Position numbers and translations under genes: made by a program. Positions 35,044-46,052 of a stretch of DNA of 64,000 nucleotides are shown piece after piece. The DNA is taken from NCBI GenBank assembly GCA_947650285.1, contig CANTFL010000106.1, forward strand, positions 248,001 through 312,000, in the 5' to 3' direction. Every line of letters starts with the position of its first letter. Position 1 is the stretch's first letter. Under the pieces are notes generated by a model that saw only the letters and a list, made by a program, of their open reading frames with translations, made no database searches and was not told the origin of the DNA. This DNA comes from Hyaloperonospora brassicae (lineage: Eukaryota; Oomycota; Peronosporomycetes; Peronosporales; Peronosporaceae).

Positions 35044-36069
35044 CTAAAACTGCGTGATCGTTGCCGGGTCCGCGCCTTCAAACGCAATGCGATAGATGGC
35101 CGCAAAGAGCGGGAACTGGTCCACAGCGCTGTGCTGTTTCAGGATACCGTACACCTCCTTCGCAGTGAGCGTCCCCTGCAGCATCTGTCCATTCAAAATC
35201 GTCATCTCGAGCTCCTCCCACGTCTTCTTCTCCGTCACGAACGCTTCGGCACATTTGCGATTGCGGCCCCCAAAGCACGTGGTAATGAGATCGGCAATGC
35301 CGCAGCTCTCAAAGAACGTGTCTTCCTTCACACCGTCAAAGAACTTGAAGCAAAACCGCTTCATCTCGTTCAGTCCAATGCGAATGATCGCCGCTTTCGT
35401 GTTGCCGCCGTACTTGAGCCCGTCACAAAAGCCCGCGCCGAGCGCGACCACGTTCTTCAGAGCGCCGCACATCTCCACGCCGTGCGGGTCGAGCGCCACG
35501 TCCACGCGGAACATGGGTGCGTTGAACAGCTCGCGCAGCAGCGCGCCGTGTCGCAGGTCCGCACACCCCAACGTCGACTCGCAAAAGTCGCCGGCCGCCA
35601 CTTCGTTCGCCACGTTGGCGCCCATCAACACGCTGCAGTCAATGTCGAGGCCCTTGCGGATGAGGTCGGACACGAGCACGACGCCCTTGTCGTCAAAGTC
35701 GATGCCCTTGATCAGCGACACGGCCAGTGCGCCGCGCTTGAGGCCCTGCGCCTTCATCGACACGAGCATGCGGCCGAGGAACTGGTGCGGCACGCAAAAG
35801 ACCAGAATGTCCGCGTCCCGCACGGCCTCGAGCAGGTCGGGCACGGCAATGACGTTGCGCGGGAGCTTGTAGCCCGGCAAGTACTTGACGTTCTCGTGCT
35901 CGCAGTTGATGATCTCCGTGAGCTTGCGGCCGTCCACGTGCTCCTCAAAGACCCACATGTTGATGTCGCGCTCGAACGTCGCAGGCAGCTTCGCCGTGTT
36001 CTCGCCAATGATCCGCGCGATGGCTGAGCCCCAGTTGCCCGACCCGACGAGACAGACTTTGTGCGGCAT
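35044..36069 (-). CDS. GPD1: NAD-dependent glycerol-3-phosphate dehydrogenase (341 aa)
   Basis: The enzyme interconverts dihydroxyacetone phosphate and sn-glycerol 3-phosphate with NADH/NAD, linking glycolysis to glycerolipid synthesis and redox balance. The dinucleotide-binding motif GSGNWGSA opens at residues 9-16. Catalytic and substrate residues of the family are in place: Lys121 (LIKG), Lys205 with Asn206 (GALKNVVA), Asp260 (GIADLI), and Arg269 (FGGRNRK). GGNTKAAIIRIGL lies at 221-233. Length equals cytosolic GPD1 of animals (about 349). No N-terminal extension or C-terminal peroxisomal signal is present, so a cytosolic location is inferred. The start is ATG 36069. Strong GC bias creates long antisense frames here, which are not genes. 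Confidence 0.97.
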   Translation of the reverse strand: MPHKVCLVGSGNWGSAIARIIGENTAKLPATFERDINMWVFEEHVDGRKLTEIINCEHENVKYLPGYKLPRNVIAVPDLLEAVRDADILVFCVPHQFLGRMLVSMKAQGLKRGALAVSLIKGIDFDDKGVVLVSDLIRKGLDIDCSVLMGANVANEVAAGDFCESTLGCADLRHGALLRELFNAPMFRVDVALDPHGVEMCGALKNVVALGAGFCDGLKYGGNTKAAIIRIGLNEMKRFCFKFFDGVKEDTFFESCGIADLITTCFGGRNRKCAEAFVTEKKTWEELEMTILNGQMLQGTLTAKEVYGILKQHSAVDQFPLFAAIYRIAFEGADPATITQF

Positions 36070-36400
36070 TGTGGCGGTGGCAAACGTGAAGCGCGATGGA
36101 GATGGCTGGAGGGGTACGGAAGGGGTACGGACGGGGTACGCGGGAGGGTACGCGAGACGAGAGTGCGCGCTGGAGCGCAGATTCGAAAGTGACTGACTGC
36201 TGGGGCGACGTCAGCGTGGAGCGGCCACGGCAGAGTGATGGTCGCTTCGACCGGTGACGCTGCGACTCGAGGTTATCGATGCGGACGAAGCGGTGGGGAT
36301 CCAGTTTAAGAGGGTTTCTAAGTCCGGCTTGATATGCGAAAAACGCGGGCGTTATGACCTCGTCTGAGACGGCAGCCTGATCTGAGACCCGCCGACGGAC
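36070..36400 (-). promoter_or_regulatory. GPD1 upstream region with GGGGTACG repeats
   Basis: Within 40-90 bp upstream of the GPD1 ATG, GGTACG occurs four times at close spacing (36109-36156), three of them inside GGGGTACG. Such a cluster at this distance could be a promoter element or simply a short tandem repeat. The rest of the flank is GC-rich and holds no gene. Confidence 0.35.
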
Positions 36401-36715
36401 TCAGTGCACGGCCTGTTGCAAGTCCCATGTGCCGTCAACGGTCTCACGGGACTCTATTGACCAAATCATATCGGCATTAAGCCCTTTTCGTGCGGACAAT
36501 GGCTGGCTGTCCATAGGCATTGAGGCACGATATGGATATGCTGTATGCAGTCTGTAGCCTTCCGAGGACGCGGACAGCGAATGGAAGAGAGCCGATGGCG
36601 GTCCTGTCTCGTGTGCCGCCATCGACGACATCGCCAATCGCTCAGGATCCAGCTGGGCTGCTTGGGGTCTTTTGCGTTGATTGCTCACTGCGACATTGCA
36701 TTCAGTGGCACACAT
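36401..36715 (-). CDS. Possible small protein, unrecognised (104 aa)
   Basis: The frame is open for 138 codons and has its first ATG at 36715 (MCATECNVAV). The product is polar, serine-rich and ends in WDLQQAVH. I recognise no domain. It lies in the GPD1 promoter side, on the same strand as GPD1, about 330 bp upstream of its start. Composition looks like oomycete protein, but a chance frame or an exon of a spliced gene is equally possible. Confidence 0.25.
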   Translation of the reverse strand: MCATECNVAVSNQRKRPQAAQLDPERLAMSSMAAHETGPPSALFHSLSASSEGYRLHTAYPYRASMPMDSQPLSARKGLNADMIWSIESRETVDGTWDLQQAVH

Positions 36716-37437
36716 GTCCCTACTTGACGCATCTCTCTCTCTCTCGGATACAGAGCAGAGCAGAGGGCGGCGGACGGTGCACAGTCGATCAGATGCGGAA
36801 GCATCCCATGTTGACACATGGGATACGAATGTCCGTCGATCCTATCCATCTGGAGAGCAACGATTCCGGCAGACTCTTCTTTTCGATTGACGCTTCGATA
36901 TCATGGACTGCTGCAAACAATGCCGCCTCTGTGACGCAATCGATGACGGCTGTTGTGCACGTCAAGCTCTGCAAATGTGTTTTGCGGGGTGCGACATAAT
37001 GGGGCTGAGGCTGTGGGTCGTTCCGGAGAAGTAAGTAGACGGACGCATTGTGCAATGAACGTGCATTCAGTTGACTGTCAAAAATACAAAAACCGATTTT
37101 GAAAGCGAGTCGAGACTTGAAGCGGTTAGCAAAGATGAGGAATAGCGTCTGTCTTGTGGAGATCGATCGTTGTTCCGCATGGCAAAGACTTTGTGCTTGT
37201 TTTGTGCGCTGCACGATGCAACGTGCCGGTCACGAATTTTACGTAGAGGGTAAGTTGAGACAACGCAGAGATTGCGAATGAGCGGTACGGTACAGCGCCA
37301 GCTCATCGACTTGAGCTCTGAGCGCAGAGGTGGCGAGTAGCAACAGCAGTGTATGGGCTATCCTCCGAGACTATCATCCGATGGACCTCGTCGGGTACGT
37401 TTGCGCCCAGCCGTTACCGTATTGAGCAACGTCTGGG
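36716..37437. other. Intergenic, no gene recognised
   Basis: Overlapping short frames on both strands, none recognised. It includes the 3' flank of the alpha/beta hydrolase gene. Confidence 0.45.
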
Positions 37438-38403
37438 CTACGTCCGGCTACCTTGCAAATGCACAGCTTGGACGTGCTCTCCGATTGCCCGCAGTGCCTT
37501 CTTCAGGTGTTTCGTATCTGACAACAAGTGGTTTGCTTTCGGTATCGCCAGAAACGTCTTCGGCTCTGCAGCGGCGGCGAATAGCTCCATACCATTCGGG
37601 AATGGCACGTCTTGGTCGGCGTCGCCATGAATGACAAGCAGTGGTGGCGACCCCGGTCTTGACACGGCATGAGCGATATCCAGCGAGCCATCGGAGTACT
37701 CGCTAACATATTGTCGATCCAGACGCACGTAGAGTTTCGAGCACGTAGTCGTATCAGGTAGCTCGGCCGCAGGGTGGATGCCATCCACCGAAAGCTCGGC
37801 ATGCTTTGGTAACGGACAGCCATGTGGTAGATAGAACTCTTTCCAGCACCAACCTTGCGTCGCAATCTGCTCTAATTGCACAGTGTCGAAGTCGTAGTGG
37901 ACGCCTTTCGTCAAGTCGAGCAATCCGGCGATCACCGTGATCGTGTCAGCTACCTGCTGCTCACGCAACAAGGCGCCCACAATGGCTCCCGTGGAAAGTC
38001 CGACGATATGCACTTTACCCTCTTGTCGAAGAAAAGAAGAGCGTGTGTGCTTGCACACCGCCACGACGTCTTCCACTTCGTGCGAAATGGTTTTGTTCGT
38101 GAAGCGTAGCTCGTTGTCGGATCCAGGAATGCCACCAAAGTTAAATGTCAGAAATGCCACCTTGCTTGTCTCCTGTTCCTGCTTCAGCCAAAAGACCGAC
38201 AGTTTGGCAGGCACGCGAGAAGCAAAGTCCACCATAGTCGGATGAACGCCCATGTCGGGGAACCCGTGAAGATACACCATCATCTCGTCAAAGTCGCCAG
38301 CTTCGCACTCATGCTCTGTGGCAAGAAGAGCCAACAACGTCCGACTGGATCCGCTCGAAGTTTCCGCCGCAGGCACCTTGACGTGAACGTAGCGTAGGTG
38401 CAT
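37438..38403 (-). CDS. Alpha/beta hydrolase-fold protein (321 aa)
   Basis: The full catalytic triad of the fold is visible: nucleophile Ser137 in GLSTG (135-139), acid Asp263 in IHGDADQDVPF, and His292 in KANHLL. The oxyanion-hole strand HGFPD is at 46-50. These show a serine hydrolase (esterase, lipase, thioesterase or peptidase type). The substrate cannot be told. There is no signal peptide or membrane helix. The frame is open to 38445, but that first codon is GTG; ATG 38403 (MHLRYVHVKV) is chosen. Single exon. The neighbourhood gives no pathway hint beyond nearby glycerolipid genes. Confidence 0.88.
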   Translation of the reverse strand: MHLRYVHVKVPAAETSSGSSRTLLALLATEHECEAGDFDEMMVYLHGFPDMGVHPTMVDFASRVPAKLSVFWLKQEQETSKVAFLTFNFGGIPGSDNELRFTNKTISHEVEDVVAVCKHTRSSFLRQEGKVHIVGLSTGAIVGALLREQQVADTITVIAGLLDLTKGVHYDFDTVQLEQIATQGWCWKEFYLPHGCPLPKHAELSVDGIHPAAELPDTTTCSKLYVRLDRQYVSEYSDGSLDIAHAVSRPGSPPLLVIHGDADQDVPFPNGMELFAAAAEPKTFLAIPKANHLLSDTKHLKKALRAIGEHVQAVHLQGSRT

Positions 38404-41039
38404 TCTTATTGTATGGGTGTTGGAAGGTCCAAGTACCTGAGCCACTCGGCGTGCGGTAGTCGAAAGTAAAACGCAGAGCTACGAAGAGTCTTTGTGAGCT
38501 GATGCCACGTGGCATGCGTACCCCCGACGACATCCCTTTGTGCCCTGTCGCATGGTCTACTAACGCGATCGCGACGCTACTGTGTGACGGCATCGTGTAG
38601 AATAGCGTATTCTAGCGTTCATGGTGATCGTGTGGCTGATTAGCATCGAAGCATTGTGATGGCTGCATCGCTCAACTTCTTCTCTCAACAAACCTCTACC
38701 AAGCGTTCTGCTGGATCGATTGCACCGGCGGCTGAAACGGCAAAGCACGGGACGGAGCAAAGTATACCACCACCGAGATGTTGCGTGTATAGCAGCTTAG
38801 TCGTGTGCGTGGCTGTGCTCGAACGTCATGCCGGCAAAACGTCTTGCTCAAAGCAACATTGACAGTACAGTCTCGATCGCCTTACTAGCGAGTCAACACG
38901 GACAGGGCAACAGGGCAATCCGCCAACCCGATCTCGTCCGAGCTGAGGTAAACCTGCTAGGCTGGAGTCATGTGTTTATCGAGGCCTTGAGGGAGAGAGG
39001 TTTGATCGCGATACTGACAGACGAGCTTTTGTCCTGTTGCGTACACGCCAGAGCTTCAGTTCCAGCTCGGAGACTCTATCGATGTAAACTGTCAGAGCGT
39101 GTGACTTGCCGCTGGGCCCGGTGACACCTGCCATTTCCATAGTGCAGCTGTGGTAGTAGCATGCAGCGAGCGGATGTTCAAGACTTTCGGGACACGTGAC
39201 TCGATCCGAGCACGGGATGGCTTGAGCCGATTGCCAGCGTTCACATGCATTACCTCGCGTCCAAAGCTTCGCGACCGGTAGAGTGGTTGATACGTCAGAG
39301 GAAATCCCAAAACCTTCCAAAGCGCGATAAAGCTCGCACGACCTCATCGACACAGCAAGACACATGAGAACTGCGCGGTACGGTCTCTGTTTCATTTGCA
39401 TGGTCCATGTGGGCCATAACGACTACTGACGTGACAGCAATCAGATTGGCAAGCCCGGAATGGGTAACTCGAACTGCTCATACTGCTGTCTCGGCCAGCA
39501 TCCTTATCATCTTGAGAACAAGCTCTGCGTTTTAGCAGACCTGGGCCATTCGTGCTCTGCTATTTAGCAGACCGGGGTGATTGTACTCTTGGAGCAACGT
39601 CAGTTTTGTACAGTTTCACGCTGTCAACTGTTGACCAATTTATTTCCGACAAACAAGTTCGCAATGCCAACATCGCTGGTCTACACATATGCATCGTCGA
39701 ATGAGCTACAGAAGCCATCGCTCTTTGGCTACACAACGTGGGGCGTTAGATAAGCTGTAGACGCCATCGCAAAAGTTTCGTCCCGGCCCAGTCGACAGCT
39801 GCCGTAATGCCTCTGTCGTATTTGAATCCACAACTTTCGTTATACCACGTTAAAAAGGTATACGTCTCTGGACACTTGCCACAAAACTCGCGATCGAGTC
39901 GTGCGCTACACGTCAAGAAGATCCGTCACCTCTCGAGACCGGTCTGTAGCTCGCTCGAAGCTCGTCTTATCACACACAATGATCAAAAGCAGGATGCTGC
40001 GAACGTTCATTTACGTGTCGAGCTGTAATGATAGTCAGTCGTAGCTTTTGTTTACAATGTTTACCATAAACAATTCGTGAGGTAGAAAGCAAGCATCGCC
40101 TTTACCAGAAGAGCAGCACAGGTCCTCTCATTGCTCTCGTATTTACCGACTATAGGTTCATTCGAAACAATCGCGATACGCAATGAAGAGTCCGTCTTGC
40201 GACGCCATGTGTCAAGAATTTCATGATCTCCATAGTTACCGATCGAAAATAGCCACGAGCCATTTAAGTAGTGGCCTCAATCTGAATTCGATCACATACG
40301 TGCTCTTCATTCTTCTCCTTCTTCATTACAAGCCGTCCAACTAACAAAATCTCTCGATAGGCTAATTTTGCGTAATGCATGTGTGTTGCACATCGTCTTG
40401 GCCGTCTCTGCCATTTACAGTCGAGTCTACTGGACTAAAACTTCGACGCTGTCGTATATTATTCTGCCGTGCAGCGGCATGGAATCTGATGTATGCTACT
40501 GCGTATAAATTCATCATGCTTTACCGTCTTATAGTGCTTACATCTCTGATTGCACTTCCAGTATGGTAAGCAGACCCGCTCGAACATTCTAGTCGGCCAA
40601 CCAGTATTGGAAAGATTTTGTGCACCTTCGTGAAATCCAACACCCTTTCGTTATGTCTGCGTACTACACGTGACAGCATGTAAACCCTTTCACGCTGACT
40701 CAATGCTTGCGAATTGTCTGCACGTCGCGTTATGTAGTTAATCTATAGCGTGTCGGCGCAAGCGCCGAGATGCCTCAATAGCTCCTGACAAGTTCTTATT
40801 CTGGAACAACAAGCTCCGACCTTCCCCCAAAAAGTTGTCTGGTTTTACTGCGAAAAAAAAGCGTGCGGCTTTGCTTTTTCCGCGACAGATCTATTCGGCG
40901 AAAACTTGTCTGAAAGAAACGCGCTTTGTCTACAACAATGCAATTCACTCATTTCTATATAGACAGGATAAGCGAGATAGAAATCCAGTCCTTCTTTTCG
41001 TGCACTAGTGACTACTACACGTCTTCGGAAAAACAAACG
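38404..41039. other. Largely gene-free segment
   Basis: One minus-strand frame with an ATG (38976-39401, 141 codons) is arginine- and serine-rich, with a hydrophobic N-terminal stretch; it is unrecognised and is not called as a gene. Otherwise only short frames occur. A near-repeat of TTTAGCAGACC (about 39533 and 39562) is seen. No RNA genes were recognised. Confidence 0.4.
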
Positions 41040-41246
41040 ATGCCGCCCGTCCCGCCCGAGCGTCGCGGAGACGGAGGCACTGCGTCGTCCACCGGCCCGA
41101 CAGACCGCGCGCAATGCGACCTGTGCATCGGCATCAGTGTGTACACCAAGTACGTGTTTTTCTGCACTCGTTGCGGCTACGTGTGCCCTGAGAATGGCAC
41201 GAAAAAAACATCGACCAACGTGGTGTCGGAACCGTTTTATACATAA
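41040..41246 (+). CDS. Possible small Cys-rich (zinc-ribbon-like) protein (68 aa)
   Basis: From ATG 41040 the product has CDLC and CTRCGYVC pairs 15 residues apart (residues about 24-45), a spacing like small zinc ribbons. It is preceded by a Pro/Gly-rich start. The stop at 41244 lies only 9 bases before an ATG (41256) in the same frame that could start the next gene. It may be an upstream exon or an upstream open frame of that gene, or a small independent gene. No family is assigned. Confidence 0.35.
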   Translation: MPPVPPERRGDGGTASSTGPTDRAQCDLCIGISVYTKYVFFCTRCGYVCPENGTKKTSTNVVSEPFYT

Positions 41247-41297
41247 TGCAGAGCCATGTGGACTGCGCGGCAGAGACCCGCGTGTAAGGGCATTCAC

Positions 41298-42050
41298 ATG
41301 GAGCTCTCCACGAGTCGAGAGCGTCTGCGGGAGATGCGAGAACGGGCCGGTGCGTACGGGTGCGGACCGTTCTTTGCACGGCCGTAACGAAGTGCTAATG
41401 CTGTGTCGACTTTTGCTGTGGACGTTCTGCCAGCGCCGCCTCGGAGGGACAATTTTACGTTCATGGGCGTAGGCCTTTCATTGTATTCGCCCGAGTGGAT
41501 GGAAGAGGGCAAACACTTGCCCTATGTGAAAGGCATTGGAGTCATTGCTATTCACATGGACAATGACGAGCTCATGACGCGAATCGAGGAGCGCAAACGC
41601 ATGAAGCGCGAGCTGCAACGAAATACGGGCAATCGAGGCGATCTGCAGGACGGAATTGATGCTGACGAGGATGATGAGGATGTGGTCGAAGACGACGACG
41701 ATGACTTGTTTGGCTTTGAGGACAGTGAAGCAACGGACGAAGGCCATGCGCTCGTGGAAAGCGATGTGGTGCCCAGTTTGAAGACGCCACGCGGACCGGC
41801 AGTCGTGCCAACGTCGATCACGATGACAGAGATCAGAGATCGAGCTGTGGAGAAGGCCAAGTACTCTGTCAATGCTGTATATAAGTTCTGGGAGCGCCGA
41901 CTGGATGGGTTTGGCGACCGGTATGTCGATTCATGTCGGAGACTTACCGAGCAAATGGAGGAACAAGCGAAGAACGCGCCGCGCAATGTGTCGTGGCTGG
42001 TGAAACGCATCGAGGAGTACGTGGTTGGAAAAGGAGATGGCAAAAAGTAG
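41298..42050 (+). CDS. Spliced acidic protein of unknown function (222 aa)
   Basis: The 3' frame has no upstream ATG before 41463, but splicing solves this. Exon 1 at 41298-41349 (MELSTSRERLREMRERA) joins exon 2 at 41434-42050. The 84-nt intron starts GTGCGT, has GCTAATG as a likely branch site and ends CTGCCAG; both junctions are phase 1. The in-frame ATG at 41256 would add 14 residues. The protein has a basic helical N-terminus, a NFTFMGVGLSLYSPEWM segment, and then a very acidic stretch of Asp/Glu (about residues 96-125). A helical C-terminal region follows, with YKFWERRLDGFGDRYVDS. No membrane helix or known domain is recognised. It may be a scaffold or chaperone-like protein, but this is a guess from composition. 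Confidence 0.7.
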
Positions 42051-44044
42051 GCATCGTAGACGCGGAAGCACAGCTTCTTTTTCGTCTTCCTGGAAAGAAA
42101 AGACACTCGTGGATGTTACAATCGACACCGAATGCATCGGTTTATAATGGCGTTGACCTATCAGTCCTTGACGATTGTCCACGTGCAGTACATATCTACT
42201 CGCTCGATCTTTTTCACACACGACAAACGGAAAAAGGCTGCACAAGTGCATGCTCCTGTCTACCTACGCAAACACGAATATACACTCCCAGTAGACTGAG
42301 AACGACGTTTCCAAGTCCACTGATGTTCATTGCGAGCCCAAAGTTAAACAAAGAGTGAGCTAGCTAACTTGTACGCAAAGTACATGACAAATGCGTGTCA
42401 AACACCGCATGCCATCATGACTTGTCCTTCCGTGACAATCCATCCTGACAATTCACACAGATGTACTCTCGCGTTGTGCTGTACAAGATGCCCAGTCATC
42501 AAAGTCAACACGTAATGTTCCACATACACGATCAGAGACACATACTACGTTGTACGTGTATCTCGTAATGGAGCTACATGTGCAAAGTCCGCTCCACGTA
42601 AGCAGCTGACGCGACTCTAGCCTACCTAATCGTGATTGTGTGAGTGTAAACTTTGGTAGGCGTCGACACGACGTTGCATTTCCATTCATCGCCGAATGTA
42701 TTTTCCGTAGTAAGTGCTCATTCTACCACGTCATCGTACAGAAAGGTTTGCTTTCTAGCATGCTGCTGCAGTAAACATGCAATGGACATCGTCACCCACC
42801 CATCAACCCTCACAAACGTGCCGTCGCACTTATCACCGTATCAATGAGATTCGTGATTGTGGTGATCCCATGCCAATCAATCCGCACAGCATAAACTGGA
42901 TGAAGAAAAACTGACCGACCATCTTTGCTCCCATGGATAAATAACGACTTGATCCGTCTTTCGTTGCGTGATCACAACACGAACGCATGGCGATATACAA
43001 TATGTGAGAACATCAAATGAGTTGAATCGAGGACAAAGACGCGTTCACACATGCTGCTTCTTGCTTGCTTCGTTGTTGATAAGAGCTCCATGGAAACAAG
43101 ATTACCGCAGCGTTCGATAGTACATACTGATCGTGACGCATATAGCTGGATGTGAAAGCTGTGTTCGGTCTAGAACCGAAGGAGCTATCTCTACTAACTC
43201 GCACCAAGACAAATCAGTAGAGGGGATTCTCAGAATGAAGAGGTAGGCAAGACAGTATCATCTTAGCGTGGATCGTTCATGCTGTCATTCGCAGCCGAGG
43301 ATCACTTGACATCAGTTGTGTCATAGAGTACAGGAGTGGCCGTCTCGTTGTACTCGGTCTATGGATTTTCCCCATTCGGCAAAGAGCATAAGGATCCTGC
43401 TCTTGACGGGAGTAGTTTCTGGATTACGACGAAGCTAACATTGTCGCTGCCTCATAGAGATCTGTCACGCACCTTCATTTGGATCGGGTTCGACTGCAAA
43501 CAATACATGAGTCAATTGCTCTGCTTTTCGTGGACAGCGCTTGCATTGATGTACGAGAAAACAGTCGTATCACCAACGTGGTACATGTCCAATTCAGTTA
43601 TGGTTGGTTGCAAATGAAGTCTGAAACGCGTGACGGACAACAGTGACTTCTTCAGCAATATCCACTATCTTCTTCTTTCACTCGTAGCACACGCTCACAT
43701 ACCCGCAGTGAGCAGAGCAATATTGGAAACTACTATCGACCAAACGATTTAGTCGACAGCTTTTGGCAAACGAAGTGCACTCATGATATCGCACCCTCAT
43801 CGAACGTCTGCCCGATGCAACAATGTGGAAGTCAGAGACCCGACAAGTTTTGCTTGGGCTAGTTTAATTGCATGCGTTTGTAACGTCAGGGACGACGAAT
43901 GATGACTGCGTTCATTCGTATCGACAACCGGACACCTCTATTTGTCCGCGCACGTGATGTGTTAGTTGTCGACAGAATCGATCGTTCGCGTCGAGCACAA
44001 TGTGATAGGGCAGTCATTTATCTGCATGATCGCTACCTACCGTT
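42051..44044. other. Intergenic, no gene recognised
   Basis: Short frames only; the longest (43336-43617, 93 codons) starts at GTG and is unrecognised. No repeat family or RNA is supported. Confidence 0.45.
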
Positions 44045-44485
44045 TCATAGGCCTCTTTTCGGTGGTGGTTCGTCTGGAACTTGTAGCGGGTGATATCCTT
44101 TCCTTCGAGTTATGCAAGCACCAATTCCCGTAACAACTGCTGAGCTCGCAAAAATGGCCCTTCCTCCTCCGTCGATAGCAGGGAAGCAGTCCACTGGAGA
44201 CGTCAATCCAGATATAGCGAAACCACCCTGGACCACGGAAGCAGCAATGTGGTGGACGAGCATGTATTCGAGTCGATACACGCTTCGATAGTGCAAACGG
44301 CGAATATGCTGAATGCAAGAAGTGATGAGGACGGCGCGTGGAATTGAGATAGCGTACTGATGGAAGAGAGAAATGCAGTCGCCCAAGCGCTGCTAGGAGA
44401 AGTGAATACCCGAATAAGCAGTAGGACGCGTCAGGCACACATGGTGCTTTTCATCCTGCAATAGGCGATTGTCAATGTTGTACAT
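44045..44485 (-). CDS. Tentative two-exon small membrane protein (130 aa)
   Basis: A 113-codon minus-strand frame (44045-44386) reads like real protein but has no ATG; directly upstream stands CTTCTCCTAG, a good splice acceptor. A short exon with ATG at 44485 (44441-44485, MYNIDNRLLQDEKHH) ends in front of GTGTGC. Joining across the 48-nt intron (44393-44440) keeps the frame. The second exon has two moderately hydrophobic stretches (MLVHHIAASVVQGGFAISGL and AIFASSAVVTGIGACI) and a proline- and lysine-rich tail. The family is unknown. The intron is shorter than the others in this window, so the first exon in particular is uncertain. Confidence 0.35.
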
Positions 44486-45904
44486 AAGTGCTGTTATTCT
44501 GTCGTGTCTAAAGACGTGTTGTTCATTTGCCGTTGTTGTTCTCAGAGCTTGGAAGCGCACCGACTAGAAGACAGACGCAAGCAGTCGTAAACAAGTTTTA
44601 TCAAGAAGACACGATTTCGGGACTTTTGTCGAAACCAAATAGTGGCTGCTCAGAAGTCACCGCACTGTGTGACGGGCACGCACAACATTGGAACGTCTGC
44701 TTTGCCAGTGGCGATGTGCTACTTCGCATTATCATTGCCTTCGATTCCCATCTTTGTCGGCGCCGCCACGTCTGACACTACCTCGAGACTGTAAGTAAGC
44801 AGGTTTTCTGCGACTCTCAGCCTCACAGCCTTTACGGGATGCTCTGACACTAAAGTCCTCAGCAAGGCTGCAGACTTTGATGGAGGCACGACAAGTGAAC
44901 TTAAGGGCGTCGGAGGCATAATCATAGTCGGGTTTTGTGCAGAAGAACAGAAGAACGGCCATATGCATCGAAAGCGCTCTCTCTGTTCATGCAATGTAAA
45001 AGCAACTATCTACACGTGTACCGTATCACATCTACAAGTTTTCGCGTGGAGTCTCAGGAGCCCCTCTAAGAAGAGCTCGCAGCTTGTTGTCGTCAAAATG
45101 TTCAACATAATCAGACGGCACTTCCTAAGAAAACAGCTAGGCTTTCATCATGCTCACACACGAAAACTCATCTTCCTACATGACATGCCAAGGATGTAAA
45201 TCCCTCATCTGGATACGTGTCATCACTCGAAGCAGTGTAATTCTAGAGTTCTTTCAATCATTGGGATCACTATGAAGACGATGACACACACGCGAGCGTC
45301 ATTCACGCACTCCTGTTGTCACTTATACACAATGACGAGATCAACGGGTTAACAAACAACCGTGTTGGGCCGTGGCCAGTCGTTTCGTGCAAGTGTAATT
45401 ACTCTTTTTACAGACGCGCTGAGTTTTGGCCGTCCTTGCAACTCAGATCGATCGACAGAGACTCAGACGGTTTGGTCCTCTCTGATCTGTATCCATGTAC
45501 CAAATTGCGCCTCGTTCCACTTCCGTTGCCCCTTTTGGCTATTCGAAATAGAGTAAAGCACACGGAACATGTGTCAACATGTGCAGTGAGCGAAGCGCTA
45601 TGGCCCTATTCTGCTTGTTCGACCACCGCAACAATGCGACAATCGACTTGTCGTCACGATGGACATACAGATGCGACCTAACAGTAATACGTCCCGCACA
45701 CGCGGACCGACTGTCGTAGCTCCGACTCTGTCACATACAATTACACAAAGTGCGTGGGCGTCGTGTCGACACGACTGTCGATAGCGTAGAGCCGCGTCCG
45801 GTCGCCGTATCAGTGGATAGCGTCCTCATCCATTTCTGTCGAATCACGAGCGCCGCTGCAAACGTCCGTCCGATGATTGGTCGAAACTCAGACTCGTGTG
45901 ACAA
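44486..45904. other. Intergenic, no gene recognised
   Basis: Overlapping short frames on both strands; none is recognised. The right end is the promoter side of the Rab gene. Confidence 0.45.
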
Positions 45905-46020
45905 CGAGCACGAGAGAGAGAGAGAAAAAGACAGTAACGACGAAAAGAACACTCGGAAGAACGTCACAGAGAGAGAGAGAGAGAGAGACTGAGAGAGAGC
46001 TGAGAGAGAGAGAGAGTGTG
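45905..46020 (+). repeat. GA-rich microsatellites in the Rab 5' leader
   Basis: Three GAGAGA tracts (about 45911-45924, 45969-45988 and 45990-46016) lie 30-150 bp upstream of the Rab start codon, followed by a short TGTGTCTG repeat. GA tracts of this kind often sit in oomycete promoters or 5' leaders; whether these regulate is not shown by sequence. Confidence 0.8.
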
Positions 46021-46052
46021 TCTGTGTCTGTGTGCGAAACACGGACCAAAGT

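Noticed and set aside
35096..36027. Long plus-strand frames of 258 and 298 codons
   Set aside because: They are antisense to the complete GPD1 gene and arise from its strong GC bias at third positions; their products are low-complexity and match no family.
38976..39401. ATG-started 141-codon minus-strand frame
   Set aside because: No domain and an atypical composition. A short resemblance of VYIDRVSELE to YIDRISEIE at 40.96 kb was noted but is too short to mean a shared family.
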